A DNA stretch of 64,000 nt from Fidelibacterota bacterium (GCA_022571215.1 JACZYG010000001.1:248001-312000), one strand, 5' to 3'; positions 1 to 9,091 are shown, counted from the first letter of the stretch. Program-made: numbers and translations. Notes: generated by a model not told the origin, from the letters alone.

Positions 1-121
1 CGATAGTATCATGATCGGTAACCGCAATAGCTTCTATTCCATGCTCCTTCGCTAATGTTACAAGCGACGCCGGGCTATACGTCCCGTCCGATGCGGATGT
101 ATGTGTGTGTAAGTCTATCAT
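1..121 (-). CDS. PHP-domain phosphoesterase (N-terminal part, truncated by window edge)
   Basis: Reverse-strand translation from ATG at 121: MIDLHTHTSASDGTYSPASLVTLAKEHGIEAIAVTDHDTI; typical PHP motif DLHTHTxxSDG and VTDHD. Confidence 0.85.
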   Translation of the reverse strand, partial: MIDLHTHTSASDGTYSPASLVTLAKEHGIEAIAVTDHDTI

Positions 122-745
122 TTAAAGGTAACCGAGTGCCTCGAGACGCTTCTGTATAAATGCCTTCTCCTCGGAAGTATATCCTTCATCCGATTTGGAA
201 GGTTCTATTCTTCCTAATTCTTCTAATCTGCGGATAACGAAATTTGCCGATTCTTCAGGAGATTCTTTATCCGTATGTACCTCGATTTCTGCGTCTTCAG
301 GAGCCTCGTAAGGATCGTCAATCCCTGTAAAATGTTTTATCTCACCTGCCAGCGCTTTTTTATAAAGCCCCTTTACGTCTCTTTCTATGCATTTTTCGAT
401 GGGAGCGTTGATATAGACCTCAATAAAATTCTCATCTTCTTTTCGGAGATTTTTCCTGATATAATCGTATGGACTTATCGCGGCGGCGATTGCAATCGCG
501 CCGTTTCGGGAGAGCAGCCTGCAAACAAATCCTATCCTCATAAGATTCGTTTCTCTGTCTTCTTTGCTGAAACCTAATCCCTTGCTCAAGTTAGTGCGGA
601 CAACGTCGCCGTCCAATATCTCTACCTTTTCACCGCGTCTTGTCAATTTTTCGGCTAAAAGAGTAGCAATTGTCGTTTTCCCGGCTCCCGACAACCCTGT
701 CATCCAGAGTGTCGTTCCCGGTTTATAAATATCTAATGATGCCAC
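122..745 (-). CDS. cysC: Adenylylsulfate (APS) kinase
   Basis: P-loop GLSGAGKTT, DGDVVR, ISPY, GLYKKALAGEIKHFTGIDDPYEAP motifs of CysC. Confidence 0.95.
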   Translation of the reverse strand: MASLDIYKPGTTLWMTGLSGAGKTTIATLLAEKLTRRGEKVEILDGDVVRTNLSKGLGFSKEDRETNLMRIGFVCRLLSRNGAIAIAAAISPYDYIRKNLRKEDENFIEVYINAPIEKCIERDVKGLYKKALAGEIKHFTGIDDPYEAPEDAEIEVHTDKESPEESANFVIRRLEELGRIEPSKSDEGYTSEEKAFIQKRLEALGYL

Positions 746-761
746 TATTCTAATTCCTTAT

Positions 762-2141
762 TTATATAATTGGTTTTCCCACCATATCGGAGGGAATTTC
801 TATTCCATGTAAATTCAATAGCGTAGGAGATATGTCTAACAATTTCGCCCCTTCAATTTTTCTTCCGCCCTCAACGCCGGGATGCTTGATCAAAAACATA
901 CCGTTCATGGCATGATTGGCGTCGTCCGGACCTGTATCATTCTCAAATGTATGTATTTTCCCGCTTCCGATGACCCCTACCGAACGCCAATACAGATCGC
1001 CGAAGATGACTATCAGGTCTGGCGCAACTCCATTGACCACTGGATAAAGCTCCTCCGGTTTGTGCGCTACAGAGTTGATGTTGACTCCGTCCGGATCGGT
1101 GATAGCAGCGATCTTTTCCTGTAATTCGTTTCGTAAGTCTTCATATTCCGACTGCTTCACTATCCCTTCCGGCTCACGCCCTTCAACATTAATGAATAAC
1201 CTGCCGTAATAACCGCCGTCACCCCACGCCTTTGTTTTAGGCCAATCTATCATATCGAAAGTCAATCGGGTTGGCTCGGAGGGATATTCTTTCACGGTCA
1301 AGTAACCTTCCTTTATCAGCCATTCATTGAAACAGATTCCACCGTCCATCTTTTTAACGCCGTGGTCCGAAACGACCATAACCGTATCGTCCTCGTCCAT
1401 CCGCTCAAGAAGCGTGCCTATCTCTTTATCTATATATTTGTAGTACTCGAGCATTGCGGAATTGAGTTTTTCGTCCTCGATGAATGAACGGTGAGTTTTA
1501 TCGAAATATTTCCAGATCCCGTGATGAATACGATCCGTTCCCATCTCCACGAACATGAAGAAACGCCATTCCTTCTCATCCATGAAGCTGCGTATGACCT
1601 TGAAACGCTTCTCCGTCATCTCGTATATCTGTTTAAGGAGATATGTCTTATCGTCTGTCCTGAAATTCGGCACGTCAATCATGTACTCTCCAACGAGCTC
1701 GGCGATCTCTTCTTTTATTTCGGGAGGATATGTGTATTGACTATCAATACTCGGAGCAAGAAATGAGCTGACCTGAATACCATCAACCTGTCGAGGCGGA
1801 TACGTTTGCGGCACGCCCACCGTGATAGTTTTCCACCCCTGTCGATTCAAAATTTCCCAAAGCAGAGGCTCTTTTACCGCTGTTGATGTAGCGAAATACA
1901 GAGCGTCGTACGAATGGTCTTTTCTGTTGCGGAATCCGTAATAACCAAGTTGACCCGGTGTCTTGCTCGTCATCATACACATCCACGCAGGCACCGTAAT
2001 AGGAGGGATCACGCTCTCGAGCTCCCCATAAACTCCCTCTTCCATGAGTTTCTTGAAGTTCGGCATATCATCCACGAACTTGTCGAACATGAGCTCCGGC
2101 GGAGCGCAGTCAAGCCCGATAATCAGTATTCTTCCCGCCAC
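762..2141 (-). CDS. Alkaline phosphatase superfamily / type I phosphodiesterase-nucleotide pyrophosphatase-like protein
   Basis: N-terminal ILIIGLDCAPPELMF, later VMVVSDHGV and HAMNGMFLIKHPG; AP-superfamily metal-site motifs. Confidence 0.85.
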   Translation of the reverse strand: MAGRILIIGLDCAPPELMFDKFVDDMPNFKKLMEEGVYGELESVIPPITVPAWMCMMTSKTPGQLGYYGFRNRKDHSYDALYFATSTAVKEPLLWEILNRQGWKTITVGVPQTYPPRQVDGIQVSSFLAPSIDSQYTYPPEIKEEIAELVGEYMIDVPNFRTDDKTYLLKQIYEMTEKRFKVIRSFMDEKEWRFFMFVEMGTDRIHHGIWKYFDKTHRSFIEDEKLNSAMLEYYKYIDKEIGTLLERMDEDDTVMVVSDHGVKKMDGGICFNEWLIKEGYLTVKEYPSEPTRLTFDMIDWPKTKAWGDGGYYGRLFINVEGREPEGIVKQSEYEDLRNELQEKIAAITDPDGVNINSVAHKPEELYPVVNGVAPDLIVIFGDLYWRSVGVIGSGKIHTFENDTGPDDANHAMNGMFLIKHPGVEGGRKIEGAKLLDISPTLLNLHGIEIPSDMVGKPII

Positions 2142-2160
2142 TATGAAATTACTCCAGTGC

Positions 2161-2310
2161 GAGTCAGGGCTTGCCCTGACCGCAGATTAACAGTTGCGGG
2201 GATTCGGGCTAGTTCCGTAGGAACTCCTTCGGAGCCTGACCGCATACCGGATAAAAAGTCTACGTCTTTGCGAGAAGCGAAGCGACGAAGCAATCTCGTT
2301 TTTATCGTTT
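2161..2310. repeat. Palindrome-rich REP-like intergenic element (copy A)
   Basis: Perfect inverted repeat GTCAGGGC-TT-GCCCTGAC (2163-2180), small palindromes GTTCCgtaGGAAC and TCCttcGGA, then TTTGCGAGAAGCGAAGCGACGAAGCAATCTCG. Confidence 0.65.
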
Positions 2311-2578
2311 GTTCCTCTACTTCCATAAATCTCAAATCTAACATCCCTCTCCAAAAGAAGGGAGAAAAGATACGATATATATCCCCAAATGCAAGAATGA
2401 AGTATGTGCGTGTAATTTTTTAGCTATAACTTAAATTCAATTCGTGCTCAAATCTCCTTGCCGTTCAGCGAATTTTTCTTAAATTATCGTATCTACCTTA
2501 AGTAATAATTTACAATAACATGGCGAGAGCCAAAACCACACAATTGCAAGCCAAGAAAAACCTACAGGAGGAATTCCA

Positions 2579-3274
2579 ATGGGTAAAGTTGATTTCAAGA
2601 AACTAATTATGGCAGGTGTTGCAGGAACTGCGGCTATGACGGCGGTGATGTTCATGGCGCCGATGATGGGGATGCCGGAGATGAACATCGGCAAAATGCT
2701 TAGCATGCAGATGGGAATGCCGGAAATGGCGGGATGGATCATGCATTTCGTTAACGGTATTATTCTTACCTGGATCTATGCCGCATTTCTGATAGACAGA
2801 CTCCCATCCGACGGATGGAAGCGTGGAATGATTTACAGTCTTATCCCCTGGGCTGTTATGAACTTTATGGCTATGCCGATGATGGGGATGGAGATTTTTT
2901 CAGGCGGCATGATGGCGTTTATAGGAACAGTTGTAGCTCACTTTGCCTATGGCGGAGTTATGGGCGCTATTTATACGGGCGAAGCATCAACTGAAGCCGC
3001 TTCCGATGCGGCGCCTGCAGCAGCGCCTGCTACCGAGCCGGAACCAACTCCTGAACCCGAACCCGCTCCAGCTGCCGAGCCTGAACCCGAAACTGCTCCC
3101 GCTGCCGATCCCGAACCTACTCCTGAACCCGAACCGGAAGCTCCGGCAGAAGAAGATTCAAGTTCCGAAGCAGAAAGCGGTTCCGACGGAGGGGGAGAAT
3201 CAGAAGCAGGCGACCAAGATGATTCAAGCTCCGATGAAAAGGAGCCGGGCAGCGAAGAGGAAAAATCAGAATAA
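2579..3274 (+). CDS. Methionine-rich multi-TM membrane protein with Pro/Glu/Ala low-complexity acidic C-terminal tail
   Basis: ATG after aggaggaat RBS; several hydrophobic segments; tail EPEPTPEPEPAPAAEPEPE... then Ser/Glu/Asp-rich. Confidence 0.85.
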   Translation: MGKVDFKKLIMAGVAGTAAMTAVMFMAPMMGMPEMNIGKMLSMQMGMPEMAGWIMHFVNGIILTWIYAAFLIDRLPSDGWKRGMIYSLIPWAVMNFMAMPMMGMEIFSGGMMAFIGTVVAHFAYGGVMGAIYTGEASTEAASDAAPAAAPATEPEPTPEPEPAPAAEPEPETAPAADPEPTPEPEPEAPAEEDSSSEAESGSDGGGESEAGDQDDSSSDEKEPGSEEEKSE

Positions 3275-3300
3275 CGGTAGTTTATAATCTATCTTTGATC

Positions 3301-3372
3301 GGTCAGGTCTCCGAAGGTCACGAAGGACTACTGTGGAAATTACCTGAGGGACAAGCCCGAATCATCGCATTT
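3301..3372. repeat. Degenerate inverted copy (copy B) of the REP-like element at 2161-2310
   Basis: GGTCAGGtCTCCGAAGG and AGCCCGAATCatCGCA match the reverse complement of copy A (GGTCAGGCTCCGAAGG ... AGCCCGAATCCCCGCA). Confidence 0.5.
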
Positions 3373-3389
3373 AAAATACGGACTCTTTC

Positions 3390-3965
3390 ATGAAAGAAAG
3401 AGTCCGTTGTCCATGGAATGCAAACGACCCTCAGATGATAGAATATCATGACACCGAGTGGGGAGTACCTGTCAGCGACGACAAAATTCAATTCGAACAT
3501 CATCTCATGGAGATCTTTCAGGCAGGCTTGAGCTGGCGGACTATACTTCACCGGAGGGAGGGTTTCCGAAAAGCCTTCGCGGGTTTCGACCCGAAAAAAG
3601 TTGTCGCTTTCGGAGAGAAAGATGTCCAAAGATTACTCAATGATGAAGGGATTATTCGTAATAATCAGAAAATTAGGGCAGCTATAAATAATGCGGGTAA
3701 ATTCCTTGCGTTGGCTGAAACACACGGCAGCTATAGCTTATTTTTACAACAGTTTAGGCCTAAACTAAAAATCGTCTATAAAACCGATGAAAATATCCCT
3801 GCTGTGACTGTTGAATCAGAAGCTCTATCTAAAGAGCTAAAAAACTTGGGATTTCAATTCGTCGGTCCCATTACCTGCTACGCTCATATGCAGAGTGTCG
3901 GAATTGTCAACGACCATATTAAAAGTTGTTTTCGGTTTGACGAGATAGAAAAATTATCTTTTTGA
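3390..3965 (+). CDS. tag: DNA-3-methyladenine glycosylase I
   Basis: RCPWNANDPQMIEYHDTEWGVPVSDD, GLSWRTILHRREGFRKAFAGFDP, GFQFVGPITCYAHMQSVGIVNDH: Tag family. Confidence 0.95.
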   Translation: MKERVRCPWNANDPQMIEYHDTEWGVPVSDDKIQFEHHLMEIFQAGLSWRTILHRREGFRKAFAGFDPKKVVAFGEKDVQRLLNDEGIIRNNQKIRAAINNAGKFLALAETHGSYSLFLQQFRPKLKIVYKTDENIPAVTVESEALSKELKNLGFQFVGPITCYAHMQSVGIVNDHIKSCFRFDEIEKLSF

Positions 3966-4010
3966 GGAATCCAAAAGAATTTCGCGCAGCTTTTCACAAC
4001 ATGAATTAAT

Positions 4011-4352
4011 ATGGCCAAACCGGTAACCAAATCTGAAAACAGATTCTTTGAGATTGCAAGTATCCTTTCAGGTGAGGACAAGAATATTATCACCGGTAAT
4101 ATGATGTCTTCCCCGGGTATCAAATATAAAAATAAGGTCATAGCATTTTATCATAGGAACGAAATGATCTTCAGGGTAGGTAAAGAGGCGGACTTAGTTA
4201 AACTTGGAATTCGGAAACCAAAATTTCTCAGCCCATTCAAATCTAAACCGCCTATGACCGGATGGATATGTTTAGGTTATGGTGAAAGAAGTAATTGGGG
4301 AAAAATTTGTCGTTTTGCGTTAGCTGTTATGAAATTGGAAATAGACAAATAA
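4011..4352 (+). CDS. Small TfoX-N-terminal-like protein
   Basis: SSPGIKYKNKVIAFYHRNEMIFRVGKEADLVKLG...PMTGWICLG resembles TfoX N-domain pattern. Confidence 0.55.
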   Translation: MAKPVTKSENRFFEIASILSGEDKNIITGNMMSSPGIKYKNKVIAFYHRNEMIFRVGKEADLVKLGIRKPKFLSPFKSKPPMTGWICLGYGERSNWGKICRFALAVMKLEIDK

Positions 4353-4457
4353 AATCGTTTTATCCTTAGATTTACCTTTATTATTAGTATAAGCCTTTTG
4401 TAAAATATTCCTTAAGAGTCTATAGTATATTAATATTTTACCTCGAGAGGATAAAAA

Positions 4458-4802
4458 ATGTCAAATTTAACAGAGATGAAGTGCGTTGCCTGTCATCGAG
4501 ACGCGCCTACAGTAACAGACGAAGAGCTGTCTGAGCTTAAACCAAAAATCCCGGATTGGGAATTGCTTGAAATAGATGGAGTCAACAGGCTTGAAAATTC
4601 TTATACGTTCAATAATTTCAGTGACGCTATGGCTTTTTCCATACAAGTCGGGGTAATTTCAGAAGAAGAAGGACATCATCCTGCAATCTTAACCGAATGG
4701 GGAAAAGTGAAAGTTTCATGGTGGACGCATAAAATCAAAGGACTTCACAAAAACGATTTTATTATGGCTGCCAAGACCGATCAATTATATCCGGAAAATT
4801 AA
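4458..4802 (+). CDS. phhB: 4a-hydroxytetrahydrobiopterin dehydratase
   Basis: [39 protein letters not shown]: pterin-4a-carbinolamine dehydratase signature. Confidence 0.95.
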   Translation: MSNLTEMKCVACHRDAPTVTDEELSELKPKIPDWELLEIDGVNRLENSYTFNNFSDAMAFSIQVGVISEEEGHHPAILTEWGKVKVSWWTHKIKGLHKNDFIMAAKTDQLYPEN

Positions 4803-4803
4803 A

Positions 4804-5286
4804 TTGAGCATTCATCCTGACATAAAAATAGGACATGTTCATCTGAAAGTGGCGGATATTGACAGAGCGCTCTCATTCTATAATGATCTACTCGGGTTTG
4901 AACTGATTCAAAAGATAGGTAATCAGGCTGCGTTTATTTCTGCGGGCGGATACCACCATCATATTGGCTTAAACACATGGGAAAGCGAGGGAGGAACAGC
5001 GCCGCCGCCGGGACATACGGGATTATATCATACTGCGATACTCTATCCGAACAGAAAAGAGCTTGCTGTCGCTCTAAAAACATTACTAAACGCCGACTAT
5101 CCCCTTCAGGGAGCTGCGGATCATGGTGTTTCTGAGGCGATATATCTCGCTGATCCGGATGGCAACGGCGTTGAACTTTATTATGATAAACCTAAAGATA
5201 AATGGCCTCGAAAACAGAACGGTGAACTGGAAATGTTCACTAAATCCTTAGATTTAGACGATCTCCTGTCAGAAATCAGCGAGTAG
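4804..5286 (+). CDS. VOC/glyoxalase family protein (catechol-2,3-dioxygenase-like), TTG start
   Basis: IGHVHLKVADIDRALSFYNDLLGFEL, GLYHTAILYP, LADPDGNGVELYYD. Confidence 0.9.
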   Translation: MSIHPDIKIGHVHLKVADIDRALSFYNDLLGFELIQKIGNQAAFISAGGYHHHIGLNTWESEGGTAPPPGHTGLYHTAILYPNRKELAVALKTLLNADYPLQGAADHGVSEAIYLADPDGNGVELYYDKPKDKWPRKQNGELEMFTKSLDLDDLLSEISE

Positions 5287-5406
5287 ACAAAAGGCTTTGT
5301 TAAATCAGATCGTCAACCCGTGATCGTTATTACTTTGGATTTTGAATGAATTTCCCTAACCTTCGTATGTGCTTTTCCATAAATTATATTATTAGAGGAG
5401 TTTTAA

Positions 5407-5880
5407 ATGATAAGCGAAGAAAACAAAAATCTGCTGTTCAAGGCTTCTATCTTTTCCGGGCTATCAATTGAACAGCTCTCAAGTGTCCTCGATGCCGCTG
5501 AAGAGGTTTCATTTTTAAAAGGCGATATCATTATGACGGAGGGCGAAGAGGGTGGAGAGCTTTTTGTAGTTATTGAAGGAAGGGTTCAAATTGAGAAGAG
5601 CGCCGGCGAAGGTTCTACCATTAAAATCGCTCGGTCAGAGCAACGGGGCATGATGTTGGGCGAGATGTCGCTTGTGGATATGAAGCCGAGATCAGCAACC
5701 GTCAGGGCCGATTCTGATTTGAAAACAGTGAGTATCAGCAGAGAATCTTTGGCTGCTATATTTGACAATGATCCGATGGTTCTTGCTACGATATCCCTAA
5801 ATATTGCAAGAGCTCTAAGCGATCGGCTAAGGCATTCCAACGATATGCTGACCGAATTTTTCGGACATTTTACGGCTTAA
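5407..5880 (+). CDS. Cyclic nucleotide-binding domain protein (no HTH)
   Basis: IFSGLSIEQLSSVLDAAEEVSFLKGDIIMTEGEEGGELFVVIEGRVQI ... LGEMSLVDMKPRSATVRADSD. Confidence 0.9.
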   Translation: MISEENKNLLFKASIFSGLSIEQLSSVLDAAEEVSFLKGDIIMTEGEEGGELFVVIEGRVQIEKSAGEGSTIKIARSEQRGMMLGEMSLVDMKPRSATVRADSDLKTVSISRESLAAIFDNDPMVLATISLNIARALSDRLRHSNDMLTEFFGHFTA

Positions 5881-6023
5881 GGACGATTTTACCTATCTGG
5901 CGGTTCTCTTCCATCATTTTCTGAGTTTCAGCAACCTTTTCAAGGGAAAACTTATTATCAGTAGAGGTTTTATAGTACCGTACACAGCCAAGTCAAACAG
6001 CTCCTTCAGTTCATCCATCTGTA
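5870..6023 (-). pseudogene. Frameshifted C-terminal remnant of a zinc-type alcohol dehydrogenase / quinone oxidoreductase
   Basis: Reverse strand: QMDELKELFDLAVYGTIKP (one frame) then TDNKFSLEKVAETQKMMEENRQIGKIVLKP* (shifted frame); matches the usual MDR C-terminus pattern ...GKIKPxIDxxFPLExxAEAxxxMExxxxxGKIVL. Confidence 0.7.
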
Positions 6024-6362
6024 CAAAGATTCAATCCTTTTTATACTAAAATGCCCTAAGTAAATGAATTGAATCTTTAATTTTGTTTCCCGACCCATGC
6101 GAGCTCCATAATCGAGCTGATCAGCTGTATGTACAGCCGTACTTTTATACAGAAACCATTATATTTTCGGAAGTTACAATCTGCACCATTGCAGTATATA
6201 GACTCAGTGATGCTAAAAACACATTATGTTGTATAGGTGCAATTATTTATTGCCGCTTTTCTTCCATCATATGGTTTTTTGGAGATTTTCTCTTGACTTC
6301 CCTTTGTTCATTCAAATATATTCCAAATAGTAAATTTCTTTAACCGGAACTCGTTTACGACT

Positions 6363-7364
6363 TTGAGGAAAAAAATGAACAAAACCAAGTACTCACAAAG
6401 TATCGCATTAGCTCTCTTCACAACGCTTATTGTTCTTACAATATCTGATTGCGCTATCTTAAAACCGGTCGGATTGAGTGGCGATGATAAAGGCGACGGT
6501 CAGGAGGTAACCCCTCTTTTTCAATCGGTACAGGGAAGCGGAGATGTCCAGTCCACTCCGGATCGGACAAAGAACGTTGCCACAGGTCAACAATCAGGAA
6601 CAATCAGGCCTTCTTCAGGCAGTGGTCTGGTGACCCAACGCGTTGGCAGCAGATCATCTACACAGGACATATCCGAAATACGGTTTGAACTGAAAAGACT
6701 TCAAGCAGAAATAGCTCATTTAAACACAGAAATTACGAATCTGAATAATCGTTCCGAGATGTGGCGCGACCCGCAAAGTATATATAATAAGAAGATTGTC
6801 CTGACTAACGGGACTATCTTCAACGGAAACGTGGTGTATCAGGACGAGCGGATTGTAAAGGTGGAAACTCTTATCGGAAGCCTTGTCCTCCAAAGGAATT
6901 CAATAAGTCGAATATTGGAAAACAGACCTGAATTTTCCGCCAATGATCTTTTAAATGCAAGGCCTACACCGTTATCGAGCGTCCCGAATTCCGCAAGGGC
7001 GACTACAGGCGATTATACCCCTTCATCAACAGAAAGGGGCATGGCTAACGTGATTATAGAAAGCCCCATCAAAGAGAAAAAAGACAAAAGCGGTAATACG
7101 ATTTTCAACGGAATATTAAAAAACACGGGTAACCTACGTGCTGATTTTGTAAAGATAAATTTCATCATAAGAAAAGACTGGTCAGGAAACACTGAAACAT
7201 ATACGACATTTGTAAATGGAGCTCAATATACTTATGCAAGCGGGGTGACCACCGACACTACTCTTCCCCCCGGAGCGACTGGAACGTTTGAAATATACAT
7301 TCCCCGAACCATTGGATCATTTATAGGTTATTCTTATTCTATTGACTGGGAAAAATATGAATAA
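6363..7364 (+). CDS. Exported protein with coiled coil, Sm-like segment and FxLYD-like C-terminal domain
   Basis: N-terminal hydrophobic segment; RFELKRLQAEIAHLNTEITNLNNR; KKIVLTNGTIFNGNVVYQDERIVKVETLIGSLVLQRNSISRI; GNTIFNGILKNTGNLRADFVKINFIIRK. Confidence 0.75.
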   Translation: MRKKMNKTKYSQSIALALFTTLIVLTISDCAILKPVGLSGDDKGDGQEVTPLFQSVQGSGDVQSTPDRTKNVATGQQSGTIRPSSGSGLVTQRVGSRSSTQDISEIRFELKRLQAEIAHLNTEITNLNNRSEMWRDPQSIYNKKIVLTNGTIFNGNVVYQDERIVKVETLIGSLVLQRNSISRILENRPEFSANDLLNARPTPLSSVPNSARATTGDYTPSSTERGMANVIIESPIKEKKDKSGNTIFNGILKNTGNLRADFVKINFIIRKDWSGNTETYTTFVNGAQYTYASGVTTDTTLPPGATGTFEIYIPRTIGSFIGYSYSIDWEKYE

Positions 7365-8049
7365 GACAGTCGCAGTATTCTTGTTTTCACTATCATTGCT
7401 CGGTTGTGGAGGATTGGCTCCAAGCGCCGAACCACAATCATCCACAAACGATGTAGTTTCTCAAACTGTGGAGATTATGGATCTCAGATCTTCTGTAATC
7501 ATACTCCAATCAGAGATAATAGAGCTGAAGGAAACTCTCAAGCTTGCAGAAGAGCTGAATAAAAGCCTTCAAAATAGAATTGGAGACAAAAACTCTCGTT
7601 TAAGCGCATTAGAAGAGTATCCGAACAGTTTTAAAACTGCTAACCTGAATACAAATTCCAATTCCGAGTTAAAATCCGGAAATTTAGAGAATTTATATAA
7701 AACGGCTTTAGCATATTATTTTGAAAGTGATTATGAAGAATCAATCAATTCATTTAAACGCTTAATCAACTTTGACGACTCGCATGAACTTTCAGATAAT
7801 GCTCAATACTGGATAGGAGAGTCGTATTTCGGTTTGGAGAACTACTCGAGAGCGTTAAGCGCTTTTGAGATAGTATTAACTTACCCTCAAAGCAACAAAA
7901 ATGATTATGCTCAGTTCAAAATTGGACTTTGTCTGTTAAAGCTAAAAAAAGAACCACAGGCGTATGCGGCTTTCCAATCATTTATAGACAGTTATCCCGA
8001 AAGCGAGCTTATGAGCCGGGTAATAGTATTAAGAGACAGGATTCAATAA
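7342..8049 (+). CDS. TPR lipoprotein, YbgF/CpoB-like
   Basis: Probable start ATG 7357 (MNKTVAVFLFSLSLLGCGG, lipobox); SDNAQYWIGESYFGLENYSRALSAFEIVLTYPQSNK TPR repeats typical of YbgF. Confidence 0.8.
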   Translation: MTGKNMNKTVAVFLFSLSLLGCGGLAPSAEPQSSTNDVVSQTVEIMDLRSSVIILQSEIIELKETLKLAEELNKSLQNRIGDKNSRLSALEEYPNSFKTANLNTNSNSELKSGNLENLYKTALAYYFESDYEESINSFKRLINFDDSHELSDNAQYWIGESYFGLENYSRALSAFEIVLTYPQSNKNDYAQFKIGLCLLKLKKEPQAYAAFQSFIDSYPESELMSRVIVLRDRIQ

Positions 8050-8050
8050 T

Positions 8051-9091
8051 ATGCCATACAAAATTATTTCAATTCTCTTGGGACTGCTTATTCTCGTTGG
8101 ATGTGGCGGCTCACAACCGCTTAAAAAAGAGCAATTTGCAACACCTTTTAGTTTTATCGAGCCGAAAAAACCTGATATTTATGAAGAGAGTGAGAAGGGC
8201 GGCAACGAGGATTCAATTTTAGAAGATGATAAGTTCATCCCGCACCCGTTGATACCACTTGAAGAAATATCAAATAATGACCGGGGGTCTGTTTCAAACG
8301 GTTTATTGTATGCCGGTCCAATGCATGACCTTGGTGTTGAGATCATTCCGAGGTCTGATAAAAAAATAGACCAAAAGACACTGTATGTAGTTGATCCCAT
8401 GCTTGAGAGTATTCGTCAGGATCTAATGATTAAATGGGGTATAGATGAACCTGTAACACTGAAAAATAGCAGTAAAGCAAAAACGATGGCGGATATTGAA
8501 ATTAAAATATCAAAGATTGAAAACAGTATAAAGGGTGATATTGCCGCGCTGAGAAGCGAGAATTTGATGCTTGTCAGCAGGCTTCAAGACTTAGAAAGAC
8601 AACTCGATACCGGTAATGCCCGAGTGAAAAAAACGATTACGAAAAAACCCGCTAAAAGAACAAATAAGTCGTCTCAGAAATCAAAGTTGACCCAAAAACC
8701 TATAGGGTCGAAGCTTTCATATAAAGAAAGATATGATTCCGCGCTTGCGCAATATCGCCATAGAAAATTCAAGTCGGCAATAAAGAAATTCAAATCCCTG
8801 ACGGTCGAGGATAATAGCCACAGCCTTTCAGATAATGCGCAATATTGGATAGGTGAATGCTATTATCATTTAGAGTTTTACAGCAAAGCGGCCTCAGAAT
8901 TTGAAAAAGTGCTGGCTTTCGATATTTCCAACAAAAAGGATTCCGCAATCCTTATGAAGGGCAAAGCTTTAAAACATTTAGGCTTAAAAAAGGACGCGAT
9001 TAAGCAATTCAAAACTTTGATAGCTCAATATCCCCGAAGCTCCTATACCAAGAGAGCTAGAGAATTGATTTCGACCCTTGAGAAGGGTTAA
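8051..9091 (+). CDS. TPR lipoprotein, YbgF/CpoB-like (second copy)
   Basis: Lipobox LLILVGCGG; LSDNAQYWIGECYYHLEFYSKAASEFEKVLAF.. TPR block; coiled-coil region. Confidence 0.8.
   Translation: MPYKIISILLGLLILVGCGGSQPLKKEQFATPFSFIEPKKPDIYEESEKGGNEDSILEDDKFIPHPLIPLEEISNNDRGSVSNGLLYAGPMHDLGVEIIPRSDKKIDQKTLYVVDPMLESIRQDLMIKWGIDEPVTLKNSSKAKTMADIEIKISKIENSIKGDIAALRSENLMLVSRLQDLERQLDTGNARVKKTITKKPAKRTNKSSQKSKLTQKPIGSKLSYKERYDSALAQYRHRKFKSAIKKFKSLTVEDNSHSLSDNAQYWIGECYYHLEFYSKAASEFEKVLAFDISNKKDSAILMKGKALKHLGLKKDAIKQFKTLIAQYPRSSYTKRARELISTLEKG

Noticed and set aside
2141-2344. ORF MLDLRFMEVEEQTIKTRLLRRFASRKDVDF...
   Set aside because: It lies in the palindromic intergenic repeat; peptide composition is explained by the repeat, not by a protein family.
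1914-2423. 169-aa plus-strand ORF
   Set aside because: Antisense to the AP-superfamily gene and the repeat element.
3000-3160. Short tandem GAACCCGAA-like repeats as a possible CRISPR
   Set aside because: In-frame coding low-complexity (Pro-Glu); no spacers. No CRISPR array was seen anywhere in the window.
2943-3287. ORF MPMAELWALFIRAKHQLKPLPMRRLQQRLLPS...
   Set aside because: Frame-shifted reading of the Pro/Glu repeat of the 2579-3274 gene.
6083-6343. 86-aa ORF upstream of the motor operon
   Set aside because: No recognisable motif, odd Cys/Tyr/Phe composition, no RBS seen; probably intergenic DNA.
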